This document shows positions 24,251 through 35,900 of a stretch of DNA of 64,000 bases, piece by piece; within the stretch, counting starts at the first letter, position 1, and each line of letters starts with the position of its first letter. Origin of the DNA: Mauremys mutica (taxonomy: Eukaryota > Chordata > Testudines > Geoemydidae); the NCBI RefSeq assembly GCF_020497125.1, contig NC_059084.1, positions 10,567,501 through 10,631,500 of the forward strand. The letters are read 5' to 3'. The position numbers and the translations under genes are program-made. The notes under the pieces were generated by a model. It ran no database searches, had not been told where the DNA came from, and saw only the letters and a list, made by a program, of their open reading frames with translations.

Positions 24251-26126
24251 TATTATTAAGGTGCTCTCTTCACAAAAACAACAAAGGCCAATCTGAAATC
24301 TGCCACTCTCTCCAAAAGAGTCTAAGCTATAAAACCATAAACAGACATTGAAAACAAATTTACCAGTCGTCTTCTCATCCTATTGCTCTCATGTTGATAA
24401 TTTATGGAACTACAAAGCAAACTTTGGGGAAGAAAAGCATTTCAACTAAAATACAAAAGCCAGCTAAGGTTAAACCACAAACTTTGAGCCATATTCTAGA
24501 TTCTTTTGTATGAAACTTCAAAAAATCTCAGTAAATTTCAAAGGGCAGATTTGTACAGTCTAATTTACCAAATGCTACCAAAACTCATGGTTCATTACAG
24601 ATATAGGTTTGTGTGGGAAATGTATGCAGTAAAAAATTTCAAATATTAAATACTGTATCAGAGCAACTCCACACACCAATAATACATACTGTAGTTTGCT
24701 TTAAAAGTTTAGCTCTAGATTTTTTCTGTCTGAAATAGAAGTCGCAAGTGTTTATTCACATGATGTCATTCATCTGTACTATTCATACTCATTAGAACAC
24801 TGCAAACCATGTAGTGATGTAACTGTAATATTCTTTATCAAACAATGAAATTTGCCATTTTTACCATGAAAATCTATCATCTTCATCAATGACTCATGGA
24901 TGTCTTTAAATATTTATTTCTAATACCTAATTGTACTATTTTAACACCATGTTAATTTTATGGATATATGCAAGGTCATGAAGAAAAATGGGTATATAAC
25001 AATTTCACTTTAATCTGTAGAATGTTAAAATCCAAGTGAATTACTTTCAGCACCATATCATTTAGTTGGCTATTTTCTGTAAATTGTATCTGTTTTCAAA
25101 ATTAAAATTTAGTGCTTACTCATATGATCCCATTTTTTCATAACATCAACTTTGATTTTAAAGTAGCCTATTAAAAGTAAAGAGTGTTAGATATAGAACA
25201 TATGCTGAACAAATGATCTTCCAGATTCTCTATATATTCTTTAGCAGCCCAAAATTTTATTGTGCTTGTCACTTCAGCATACATGTCACCAGCTGACTCC
25301 TTGTGCCTTTGCCATTCAAAACAATCTTGAATGTAACTCCTTTCTTTTACAAGGGAAAAAGTTATTTGAACAAAACACTTACGGCTCTACCTAGCCCTAA
25401 AACAAAATGCAATTTTACTAGAGAATTTTATTTGAAAACCTTTTTTATTCAAATAAACAGGTTTTTTTAAATGTATACATGCAACTGCACATCTATTCTG
25501 TTAACTCAGTTGCCATGACTTTGCATACATATTAGATATTTGAACATGCAAATGGATATGTAGGTATGACTATCTGCATGAGCAAATGCACTATTTGCAT
25601 GTGAAATCATTAGAACCTACAGCTAAAATGAATGCTCATTTTTTGAAAATCAGGCACTAAGCATTTTGGTGATAGCTCATCCTTAAACCTTAAAAGGTAC
25701 TGGGGATTACTCAGTATTAACACTTTGCAACCCTGGAAACTGGATTGTCCAAAGTGCTGCAAGGGTGTGCTATGAGTAGGAAAAGGGAGGATCTGCTTGG
25801 AAGCAGGACCAGGTTGAGACTCTTAAAAGGAGCCAGTTCCAACCCAATCTCTTTGTTCCCTCTCTCCAAGGAGCATGCTTCACAGTGCAGGTAGACAGAC
25901 ATGCTATTTCTGCTTGAGCTATCATACTAAAAATAGCAGTGTGGTTGCAGTGACATGGGCAGCGGCTTGGGCTAGCCACCCACGTATGTACCCAGGGGAT
26001 CAGGCAGCCAGCCCAACCTGCCACCCTTGTTTGGGGATTGGGACCACTACTTTCTAAGCAATGAACAGGGGTAGGGATGGGGCTCCAGTCACCAGTTACC
26101 TATCTGTGGTGGTGATCGTGTGCTGT
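24251..26126. other. Intronic DNA without a recognised gene
   Basis: AT-rich, low repeat content. No exon or clear element found. Confidence 0.5.
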
Positions 26127-26370
26127 GGATGAGGTAGGATGGCCTTGTGGTTAAGGCACTGGACTATCAATCAAGAGTTTGGGCTCTATTCCCAGATTCC
26201 ACACAGACTCCCTGCGTGGCCTCGGACAAGTCACAATCTTTTTGCTTCAGTATTCCATCGGTAAAATGGGGATAATAATATTTCCCAACCACCCAGTGAT
26301 GCTGTAAGGATATATTCATTCATGTCTGAATAGGGGACATAGAGCCTCTGTCCTGTTTGAAAGAATATTG
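26127..26370 (+). repeat. MIR/CORE-type SINE, nearly full length
   Basis: tRNA-like head GGCCTTGTGGTTAAGGCACT, then GGGCTCTATTCCCAGATTCC, CTCCCTGCGTGGCCTCGGAC, AAGTCACAATC and TAAAATGGGGATAATAATAT in the standard MIR order. Plus orientation. Confidence 0.85.
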
Positions 26371-26549
26371 TACGTGACACATCATAAGTAGCTCACAGAA
26401 CTGTGTCAAGGGATGGGACTCAACCACCAAATCAAAATGGTACTAAACAAAGAGATTAAGTTAAAAATAGAGCCAGTTTAATAAATACTAGGAAAAGGAA
26501 GCTAGGCTAACACAAAGTGGCCCCATTAAGCCAGGTATTACCTGTAAAG

Positions 26550-26896
26550 CAGGGGTCCCCAACCCCCGGTCCGTGGCCCGGCCTCTTACAAACCGGGCTG
26601 CGAACCGACCCAGTGGACCTCCCGCAGGCACACGGGACGAGCGCTCCCTCCGCAGTCATGCCTGCGGGAGGTCCGCTGCTCCCGGGGCTCCGGTGGACCT
26701 CCCGCAGGCATGACTGCGGACGGTTCGCTGGTCGCGCGGCTCAGCTGGACCGCCCGCAGGCACGCCTGCGGGAGGTCCACCGGCTCTGGTTGAGCTGCCG
26801 CAGGCATGCCTGCGGGCGGTCCAGCTGAGCCGCGGGACGAGCGCTCCCTCCGCAGGCATGACCGGTCCCTGGTCCTGAAAAGGTTGGGGACCCCTG
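26550..26896 (+). mobile_element. hAT-like element with strongly palindromic GC-rich core
   Basis: Perfect 8-base duplication CTGTAAAG at 26542-26549 and 26897-26904. Ends are CAGGGGTCCCCAACCCCCGG and, reversed, CAGGGGTCCCCAACCTTTTC. The core contains repeated CCGCAGGCATGCCTGCGG-like palindromes, with a perfect 26-base inverted repeat at 26737-26762 and 26807-26832. Non-coding. The perfect duplication implies a fairly recent insertion. Confidence 0.92.
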
Positions 26897-27735
26897 CTGT
26901 AAAGGACTGACTTTCAGCAAGGAGACCCACTGTTTATTGGCAAGAGTGAGAGAGAAGCTTGTAACAAAGTGCAGTCAGCGTGGAGGAGGATTATCAAGTA
27001 GTAAACTTGGGGGTTTTAACTGCCTACCCTTCACTACTGGACAGACTCAGAGAAAACAAACACAATAAAACCATAAATTAAAAATAAAGAATTCCAACAC
27101 CGTGACAAATTAAAAATAAAACCCTCATACATCCGTGCGTGCTGGCTTTTTATCAGCCGGTGCTATTATGCAGAGTTACTATACTGCATTCTTCCCGCTA
27201 AAGCAGTTAAAAACAAATTAATTTTTAAAAATTATTATTCATAAAGTTCTCCTGGAGTTGCCTGGCTCATTTTCAGGCCATCAAAGTACTCTGCTGGTGT
27301 TGAATTACAAGAACCGTGTCCTACTGTACCTACACTGGCAACCTCCCCTAGCTTTCTCCTTCTCTGAAATGGCAGACAGCAGCAGAAGAAAACACAGCAA
27401 GGCATTCAGGCAGGAAATAGCGTGAGAACAGGCTCTCTCACGCTACTTCCAGCCCTTCCTGATGTTGGAGGAGTGTGAAATGGCTTGCAAATAGCTTCTC
27501 TCACACTATTTCCTTTTCCACTCCAGTCAAAACTAGGAAGTGTCAGCTAAGAGATGAGCACAAAAAGCACAGTATTAAAATGAACCAAAAATCAAATTGT
27601 AAGCAAGGTACTCTAGGCAAGCCAAAGCTAATTAAACCAGAAATTCAAATGTTTGAGAGCATAGTCCATTGCTTAGAATTGTGTAACGTCACCAGGAAAG
27701 TTCTATTTCCAAGCTCTGCCTCTCACTTGCTATAG

Positions 27736-27800
27736 GCCTGACCCAAAGACCACCGCAGTCAATCATTCCATGGATTTCAATGGGCTTTGGATTAGGCATT
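27736..27800. repeat. Short foldback dispersed repeat
   Basis: GGCCTGACCCAAAG at the left is mirrored by CTTTGGATTAGGC at the right, around a CAGTCAATCATTCCATGGAT / TTTCAATGGG core. A common type of short palindromic amniote repeat. Family not named. Confidence 0.5.
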
Positions 27801-28080
27801 ATGGGATCCTGAGCAAGTCACTTAAATCCTTTGTGTCTTAACTGACCCTAGGGGTGACCAGATGTCCTGATTTTACAGGTACAGTCCCGATATTTGGGGC
27901 TTTTTCTTATATAGGCTCCTATTACCCCCGTCCCGATTTCTCACACTTGCTATCTGGTCAGTCTAACTGACCCTGTAAAAGGGGAACACAACTTATTGTT
28001 CCTATCCTCTCTAGGGTGTTTGTGAGGCTAAAAAAGAGAGGTCCTTGGATGAAAGACGTTGTACAAGTGCTTTATATTAC
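27800..28080 (+). repeat. MIR-type SINE interrupted by a MITE
   Basis: GATCCTGAGCAAGTCACTTA and TTTGTGTCTTAACTGACCCT lie before the insertion and CTGTAAAAGGGGAACACAAC after it; joined they give the usual MIR order (AAGTCACTTAA, then the cytosine-rich stretch, then GTAAAATGGGGA). The tail continues TCTCTAGGGTGTTTGTGAGG and fades near 28080. Confidence 0.7.
27850..27963. mobile_element. Small MITE inserted in a MIR, with 11-base direct repeat
   Basis: Left end AGGGGTGACCAGATGTCC; right end reversed GACTGACCAGATAGCAAGTG, giving a TGACCAGAT inverted core. The 11-base string TAACTGACCCT occurs on both sides (27839-27849 and 27964-27974). 114 bases, non-coding. Superfamily not determined. Confidence 0.75.
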
Positions 28081-28734
28081 TATAAAAGAGCTCAGGTCTG
28101 TTCTCATTTATAAAATGGTTTACCCATCTCCAGTCATAAATGAAGCTTCTCTGACTGACATCAGCTCTAAGAGTTCATTATCGGGTACAGTTTTAAAAGA
28201 CTCCCTGAGCATGATCCAAGTAGCCATTAAAATGGTCACCAGACTGGACAGAGTCTGGGACTAGAGTTTGAAAAAACTTTCCCCAATTACCTCAAAGAAT
28301 CAGAAGTCACGGCAGATCTATGAAGTAGCCTGTGGTTTAGCTGCTGCCGGGGCTATTTCTAGTATTACACATACAAAAACTAAGCTAAAAGATTATGATG
28401 AAAGTTGCAAAGTCAAGCACTCAAAAGCTAGAAAATGAAAGAATTATGGTTGCCAGTGCAACCCTAATTTGGCCCCCTTGTATATATGCGTTATGTTACA
28501 GTAATTAATTATGCAATTGCATAGTATTTTTTCACAGGACCCTGCCTCATTTGGTGCACAGGATAGATGGTGCTCGCTTCATGAGCATCTATTCAATACT
28601 TTGTTTTTCCCTCATTGTTCAATGTGTAGTTATATTTACTGCACACTTTTCAAACCCGGCTGCACTGAAAACAGAATTAATTTCCTCATGAGCTTTTCTA
28701 TGGTGCTCATCACTAAGTCCTTCACAAACATTAA

Positions 28735-28835
28735 AAAAATATTTTCATAATACTCCTGTGACATGAGTGGACATTATTAATCTCATTTTACAGATGGTGA
28801 ACTCAGGCACGGAGAGATTAAGGTCAAAACTATCC
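28735..28835 (-). repeat. MIR-type SINE fragment
   Basis: CTCATTTTACAGATGGTGAA, CTCAGGCACGGAGAGATTAA in the reverse-complement MIR order. Truncated on both sides. Confidence 0.7.
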
Positions 28836-29072
28836 ACTAATTTTGAGTGCCCAATTTGAGATGCCCAGGAAGTGTTTTTTCAGAGTACTTAATGTTATAT
28901 AGAACTTTATATGTTCAAAGCACGCTCCCATTACTTCAGTTGCATCTATGAGCACTTAGCAAATGAGACCCCAGGGTCTCTAGTTGGGGATCCAGAAAAC
29001 AGAACACAATTAGTGCTCACGTGTGAAAAGTTTAGCTTAAGTGACCTGACTAGCATCACAGAGGCTATGATT

Positions 29073-29594
29073 ATGTCTACACTTAAAATGAGACAGCAGC
29101 ATGAGCTGTGCTGCTGTAGCACTTCCGTGTGTGTAGACACTCTCTACAGTGACAGGAGGGGTTCTCCCACTGCTGTAGTTAATCCACCTCCCTGAAAGGT
29201 GGTAGCTAGATCAACAATATTCTTCCATCACACTAGAACTGTCTAGACTGGGAGTTAGGTCAGCATAGCTACATCTCTCAAGGGTGTGGATTTTTCACAT
29301 CCTTGAGAGACACACAGTTTGTCTACACTGGCACTTTACAGCACTGCAACTTTTTCGCTCAGGGGTGTGAAAAACACCCCCGACTGCAGCAAGTTTCAGT
29401 GCCGTAAAGCGCCAGTGTAGACAGTGCACCAGCACTGGTATCTACGTCTCTCGTGGAGCTAGTTTTTTTAGAACACTGGGAGAGCTCTCTCCCAGCGCTC
29501 TGCTGCGACGACACAAGCCGCGGCAGCACTTTAACGTTGCCAGTGTAGACGAGCCAATAGTTATGCCAGTGTAAGTTTTCAATTAAGACCAACC
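29073..29594. mobile_element. GTCTACACTT-type MITE, host of a nested MITE
   Basis: Left end TGTCTACACTTAAAATGAG; right end reversed GGGTTGGTCTTAATTGAAAA. Interior GTAGTTAATCCACCTCCCTG, GGTGGTAGCTAGATCAACAA and the palindrome TCAAGGGTGTGGATTTTTCA / CATCCTTGAGAGA mark the left part. The right remnant resumes at about 29557 with AATAGTTATGCCAGTGTAAG. The interruption is the second MITE at 29318-29556. Confidence 0.7.
29318..29556. mobile_element. GTCTACACTGGCA-type MITE, nested
   Basis: Left end TTTGTCTACACTGGCACTTT; right end reversed TGGCTCGTCTACACTGGCAA. Same family as the element at 16193-16552, in the opposite orientation. Contains internal palindromes (CTCAGGGGTGTG/CACCCCCGACTGC, GGGAGAGCTCTCTCCC). 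This copy lacks the 99-base insert present at 16276-16374 and so shows the empty-site sequence. Non-coding. Confidence 0.75.
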
Positions 29595-29769
29595 CTATGG
29601 CTTCACTGCAGATTTATCTTGAATGATCTACACTCAAGTTAATGCCTCTTGCGTTAGTGGCCACATTGCAAGTAACACTTGGCTGCACAGAGTGGACTGG
29701 ATTACCGCACAGAATGATTCTATTAGCAAGTGATTGCATTAAGCAGCTGACAAGTTGTGCCAGCTAGCT

Positions 29770-30544
29770 CAACATTTCTCAAATGAGGCCACCAAGAGCT
29801 TTTCTTGTGACCACAACCTCCTGGGCAGTGACTTTGGAGGGGAGGAGGGGAAGTGGACCCTCCTCCTGGGCCACCAGCACAGGTTGGACCCATACCCCTT
29901 GTGGAGCCACAAGCACTGGAGGAGTAGGCAGTGAGTGAGTAGCCTTTATGGGGCAGTGAGGCTCCAGCTTTGGGCTTTACCCCAGCCACGTGGCAGCAGG
30001 TGCTGTCAACTGGTTCACTACCACCCCTGCATCGCCACTGGCCCTAGCTGTCTCCCTACCCACCTCCCCATCCAGGGCTTAATTTGTCCCCGGGCTTTCC
30101 AGGGTTGAGTAACTCTGCTGTGAAAATTGATATTTGTATGTTTGTTAATATCACTTTTCACAGCCTCCTAGGTAGCTAGTAAGTCTGCTGTGAAAAGTGA
30201 TATTAACAAAAAACACTTTTCACAGAAGCAGACTTACTAGCAAGTCTTTTAAAAAAAGAAACGAAAAAAGCAAAAGCCACAAAAAAAAGACAAGAAAGTG
30301 CAAAGCACCTTATTTGTGTTTGTATTCTGTTTAGATCCAGTAAAGAATAGAGACAACTGTACATTATGTTTATTATTGAGTCTGCAAAAAGAAACTCTAC
30401 ATAAATAAATTTGGACACGTATATTTATTTGTTTTTTCCTAAAGTTAATTAAGTATTTTAGCAAAAATTGTAAGAGTGCAGCCACCGACACGAGTTGTTG
30501 GCTGCACTCTGAGGCCACCAAAAAAATTGTGGTGAGAACCCCTG
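29770..30544. mobile_element. hAT-like element, 775 bases, with internal hairpins
   Basis: Flanked by AGCTAGCT (29762-29769) and AACTAGCT (30545-30552), 7 of 8 matching. Left end CAACATTTCTCAAATGA is eroded; right end reversed is CAGGGGTTCTCACCACAAT, a hAT-type end. At 30117-30241 two linked hairpins are formed by GCTGTGAAAAGTGATATTAA motifs and their reverse complements. Non-coding. Confidence 0.8.
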
Positions 30545-30639
30545 AACTAGCTAGCTGTGGCCTATACCTCCTGATGGGCCAGCCAACACAACGTTCAAGC
30601 TAAGGGTTTTTGTGTGCGCACGGGACTCAAGTTAGGATG

Positions 30640-31310
30640 TCAGCCTCAGGTTGCCAGGTGTCCAGTCGAAAAGGGAACCTGGCAGTGTCCAGTCAGATGT
30701 ATTGACTGAACATTAAAAGTCCGGTTACCGTCGGGGAAGGGGTGCGTGTGTAGGGAGTCACCCAGCCCTGAAGTGGCGGCTCCCATGGCAGCACGGATGC
30801 ATTGGCTTTGGCCACAGGTGGCCCCTTCAAGGAGCATGGTTTGCAGGGCTGCAGCAGAAGACAGAGTGGGGCGGGGGCCCATGGTGAGCTGGGTAAGGGG
30901 CTCCCAGTGGGCATGGCATGTTCCCCAGGAGGGAAGGAACACAAGCTGCTCCGCCAGCTGGTGCTTCCCCTGTCCACGCTCTCAGGCAGCTCTGGGGCAG
31001 GGAGGGCTCAAGCAGGAAGGGAAGGGGGCTGCAGGGCAGGTAGCACAGAGAGATGCAAGGGGCAGCTAGGCAGGAGAGCTGTGTTAGCTCATCAGCGGGG
31101 CTGCCTGGCTGCTCCCATGCAGCCGCAGGGCTCTTCTGGTCTGCGCTCCCAGGCAGCCTGCTGGAGCTGGGGTTTACAAGTCCCTGGAGAATGCTCTAGC
31201 TGGAGCTGCTGAGGGGGGAGAGCAGCAAGCGATGGGAGGAGGCTGGGAGAGGAGTAAGTGGGGTGGGTGGGGCGTTGGGGGCAAAAGGCAGGGCAGGGGT
31301 GGGGCTGGTT
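30640..31310. repeat. GC-rich dispersed repeat remnant
   Basis: Begins GGTTGCCAGGTGTCCAGTCG ... AAAAGGGAACCTGGCAGTGT ... GAACATTAAAAGTCCGGTTA, which resembles a GC-rich dispersed repeat I recall from turtles. The remainder (CAGCCCTGAAGTGGCGGCTC to GGGTGGGTGGGGCGTTGGGG) is GC-rich without a clear second end. The overlapping reading frames of about 100-136 residues appear to be composition artefacts. Confidence 0.5.
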
Positions 31311-31506
31311 TTCAAACTCCATGTCAGCAGAGAGGAATTGAGAGCACAGGAGAGACGGTCTCCCTGCTCTCAGTTCACGTGCCTGAATCCCACATAGCCA
31401 ATAGCAGCCCACAGCTGCAATGGCTCAGCTCTACACTGAGGAATGCCCAGTGCAGAGGGAATTTTGAGGGAATTTAGCTGCTGAAATCTAAGTCGTCTAC
31501 TGAGTG

Positions 31507-31909
31507 CAGTAGAACCTCAGAGTTACGGACCGACTGGTCAACCACACACTTCATTTAGAACCAGAAGTACACAATCAGGCAGCAGCAGAGACAAGCAAAC
31601 AAACAAAAAGCAAATACAATACAGTACTGTGTTAAATGTAAACTACTAAAAAATAAAGGGGAAGTTTAAAAAAGATTTGACAAGGTAAGGAAACTGTTTC
31701 TGTGCTTGCTTCATTAAAAAATAAGATGGTTAAAAGTAGCAATTTTTCTTCTGCACAGTAAAGTTTCAAAGCTGTATTAAGTCAATGTTCAATTGTAAAC
31801 TTCTGAAAGAACCACCATAACATTTTGTTCAGAACTACAAAGATTTCAGAGTTATGAACAACCTTCACTCCTGAGGTGCTTGTAATTTTGTAACTCTGAG
31901 GTGCTACTG
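31507..31909. mobile_element. Tigger/pogo-like non-autonomous element
   Basis: Left end CAGTAGAACCTCAGAGTTAC; right end reversed CAGTAGCACCTCAGAGTTAC, only one mismatch in 20. TA follows the right end (31910-31911); the left flank is TG, probably a decayed TA. Internal repeats of TTACGGAC/GTTATGAAC and TTCAGAACTACAAAG fit the family. 403 bases, no transposase. Confidence 0.85.
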
Positions 31910-31924
31910 TATGTGCAAACTGCA

Positions 31925-32335
31925 TTTTTTCAAAGACTTATACCTTGGCCAAGTTTGGGCAGATTTCACACGGACTCCAAAAGTCATATCCCTGACATAA
32001 TGACCACCTCAAACAAATTTAAAGTCCCTGCTCTAAAGCTTGGGGGTGACTAGAACTTTTCAAAAAAAAACCCCCAACATTTTAATTTGGGCAAAACAAT
32101 GCATTTTTCCATAGTCTTGCTCTTGGAAATGGCTGAACGTATTGGATCAAATTTTTCCCAAAAAATTCAGCCTGAGGCAGACACTTGGAATGCAAAATTT
32201 CATACCAAATTATTAAAGTTTGGCAAAGTTATAAGCAACTGAAAACATGGTCTTAGCATGGGAAGTATCTGACAACTTCAGTAACAGCTGGTTTTAACAG
32301 TCCCGCCTATAATAGCTGAGCCCTAAAACATTAAA
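31925..32335. repeat. Probable dispersed repeat, unclassified
   Basis: Phrases such as AAAAATTCAGCCTGAGGCAG and TTTGGCAAAGTTATAAGCAA, followed by GCAACTGAAAACATGGTCTT, resemble a dispersed amniote repeat. Ends and class could not be fixed from this single copy. Confidence 0.35.
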
Positions 32336-32909
32336 ATGATTATTCAGATTAGTTTTAGGATTGTGTGGGATAAGATTGCATTTGACTAAAAACATTTGCT
32401 ATGTATACGGCACGTTTTCTGAAGTGGGTTTAAAAAAATGTTAACAATCTGTGTGGACAGCTTGATTAGTCAAAAGTCTCCCCATGAAAAAATGGTAGCA
32501 ATTACTGTAGTTTGATCCTTGAGCTCCTAGACCATAAATTAACATCTTAATACATTCCTTTTTTATATATATTTAGACTCTTAATGTTTCCTATTGTATC
32601 CAGTTTCACAAAGTAGAATATTAACTCATTCACAAATTACAGCAAAATTAATGGCCCTGCTGAATTAACTCGATACACCTGTGTTCTGGAATCATGTGGT
32701 TTTGGTAATATATTTAAGAGAACAATCAGTGCAGCTTGTATTTTCTGATAACAAGACAGCCCTCCAAATGAGATTATGCCAGTTAATGGATTTTATTCCT
32801 TATAAATATTACACAAACTGCAAGTTAGATCAATGCAAAGACTGCCTTGAAAATTAGTGAAAGGAATCAGTCTGATTAATCAAGAGCACAGCATCAAGAC
32901 AATGCATTA

Positions 32910-32960
32910 CAGTAGAACCCAGTTAATCCATACCTCAAGTGTCTGCATGTACAAACAGTG
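32910..32960 (+). repeat. Solitary Tigger-like end
   Basis: TA then CAGTAGAACCCAGTTAATCC is a typical Tigger-type left end. No partner end was found downstream within about 1.5 kb, so this is a fragment or a chance match. Confidence 0.3.
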
Positions 32961-35900
32961 ATCACCCCAGTTCTGAAAGGTTTAACAGCAGAGTCCTCAC
33001 TACAGCCTCATATGACTATGATTTCACTACTTTTACAAAATGCACTGCGGAATATTGACTAGTACACTAAGCATTACAACTATTTTAAAATAAACTATAA
33101 ATGTCAAAATCAAAGAAGAGGCTCAAGATTTTAAAGGTATTTTGGCATCTATCTGCATCTTTAGGCACCTAAATACTTTTTCAAATCTGAACCACAACAA
33201 TTTTGTTATGTGTTTGTACAGTATCAGGTAAAATGGGGCCCTCCCCCCACAGGTGCTAACTCAATACATATCATTAATACAATGCAGTGAAGCTTTATTA
33301 CAAGACAAAACCAAATTTAAGCTACGGAAATGTGCCTTTGGTGCTGCAAACAAGTACTGAGGCAGTAAAATGGAGACAATGAACCTTACGTTCTTTAATA
33401 TTAAATAGTAATGTGTATTTTTGAATAAAAATGCAGTTATGTGCTCTTCACGGACTAGATAGGAATGTTGTTAAATCATCTATCGTTGCTTTGAGTTTTC
33501 TGTATTTTATATCACTAGTCAGAAATAATGATAAATATTACACTGCAACTTCTGTAAACATTTCTATTTTTTCCCCAATGTGAATCTCTAGAATATTCAA
33601 GGACAAGGAGTCCTATTTTCCTCCTCAATATAGTTCCCTTCTCACACCTACAGAACATTCCATATTGAGTGAAACTGATGAAAGCTCCCAGACCACACAT
33701 TTTCTAAAAACAGAACTGAAAGTAACTAGTTACTAAGTCCAGTTAAGAGAAGGGAAACAGTCTCTTTCCTACTCCCCTAAAACTGCAAGCATTAGTAAGC
33801 AGGATGTACAGTAAAGCTCATGATGAGTAGAGGCAGCTACTCTTTCAAAATCAACAGGGATGCCTCTACGTTGACAAATGTTATTTACTCTCAGCAAACC
33901 TGGGTACAGTTTCAAGCTGCAAAACTGGAAGGGGGGGTATTAAAAGCAGAAGTGAGGGACAGAAGACAGCAGAAGAGTTGTTCTTACAGTTAAGGTTAGA
34001 GCCTTGTGTCTCCCAAGTAGTTCTATGTAAATTTCATCATAATGTGTATTTGGGTGCTGGGGAGGGGGAAGAGAAAGACAGAGGCAGTCCAGGTGCATTA
34101 AATATGTAACCTACCATGGAAAGATATAGAAAAGTTTTTAAATAGTTAGGATAAACTAACTATAGGGCTTAGCTGCTGGATGTGCATGGAAGAGAGATAC
34201 TATTCCAAGATACTGATGCCTAGACAATACAGTGAAGCATGCTCTAAAAATATGACTGATTAGACAAGGGATGGGGCTTCTTTCACGGAGATGGGAGAGG
34301 CAGCTAGGATAAGCACCTCTGCTCTACACATGGGTGGGCTCTTCTTGGTCTGTGAAAGAGTGAGTCCGCACATCCCCAAATCTCTTGCTTTTCAACATGA
34401 CTTAAGACTAAAAGTAACATCATAATTTAAAATATCTCTGGAACCCTCTGCTGGAAAATAGCTATTCTTTCTCTCAATATAGAGAATCAACTTTCCTCTT
34501 TAAAAAAACTCCCAGAACTATAAAAGGAGAAACAAAGCTATGCAGAAGTAAGCCCAGTCAACTCCTCAGATTTTTCCACTTAAAAAAGAGGGGCCAAATT
34601 ATTTCACTTTTTAATTTCTAAAAGAATGAAGGTCAATCTAGGCCATGGGGCAGGGCTTAGTCTTCCCATCTTGGCAAGTTACGGATAGGCAGATGGATTC
34701 AATGGGAAGAAACAGAATGTAAGCCCCAAACCTAGGAAAAATAAAGCTCAATTCACACACCATTACACACAAATTGCTGGCTTGAGGTGTGTCTCACCCT
34801 AGTACAGGAGGCCCACCTCTCTGGAGCATTTTAACCTCCATTGTGCCGCTGTGCAAGGAGGCATGCACATGGAGAGACCATGCAGGTCTGTCTCCACACT
34901 CCCTCTGCACTGCCAAGAGGACTACAGCTCTGGCTCCAAATCAGCAAGTATGAAAGGAAAGGGAAGAGTCAGAGTCTGCCCCCAGAAGTGCATAAGAGGG
35001 TCAATGGAGGGGGCAGTGGCTGCTATGCTAGCTCACTGGCTGGAACAAGAGCCATGCAGGGGCTGGATCACAGCCTGCCCACTGACTGAAGGCAGATGCC
35101 ATCCTCTCAATCTCCATTCTTCCTGCACAAAGGCTTTGGGTGGGCTTTATGCAGGCTTTGCACAGGGATGGGTCAAGTTCACCTTTGATAAGCAAAATTT
35201 TGGAACGCCAAATAAATACAAAAATTTCCAGTTGATTTCTTCACTGTTACTTTATAGAAAGACTAAAAAGCGTGGTTTTAAACAACTTATGAAACCCAAG
35301 TTTCCTGTATCTTGCAAATCCTTTTGTATATTAATACACTACCTGCAAGAGTGCAAACGTGCTTATTAGTAATCTATATATAAACATATATAAATAAAAG
35401 AATTAGACTGCTCTTGTAAAAAACAACTAAGTATTCACCAATACACACTTGGAAGCAGTCCTAGTGAAGAGGACTATGGTAAAAAGAAATACACATTTAC
35501 AAAAAACCCAATCAGCCTTAGAAATTGATAACTGTCCATTTCTATCAACAAAATTGTATAAACTTAGATTCTGAGTGGCTCAGAGGAGACAGAAGTCACT
35601 AAACCTTTTAAAAAAGATTAACTTTGGAGGAGCAAAAACACTTTGTGGAAACTGCATTTATTTTTAAAACAAAAGATGATTAATAGAATTTGTATTATTT
35701 AAATTCAATAGTGCCCATTTCTTGTTTTACTCTGGCAGTTTTAAAAAGCAGAAAGCGTTTAAAAACCTTGGATATTTTCTCTGAACAAACTGTCCCCTTA
35801 GAAGAGTAACTTAACTGTAGAATAGAAACCTTCTTTTATTGGTTTGTTTTAAGTGTGGCCATTGGATTAATTTGAAGATAATCAGTCTGTCATTATAATT

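Noticed and set aside
30646..31477. Overlapping open frames of 81-136 codons in a GC-rich block
   Set aside because: They sit in repeat-like GC-rich sequence and give low-complexity products in several frames at once.
32910..34400. Complete Tigger-like element starting with CAGTAGAACCCAGTTAATCC
   Set aside because: No matching inverted end with a TA duplication was found downstream.
34851..35369. 172-codon open frame on the plus strand
   Set aside because: No recognisable domain, plausible-looking only in part, opposite strand to the host gene, no start context or neighbours.
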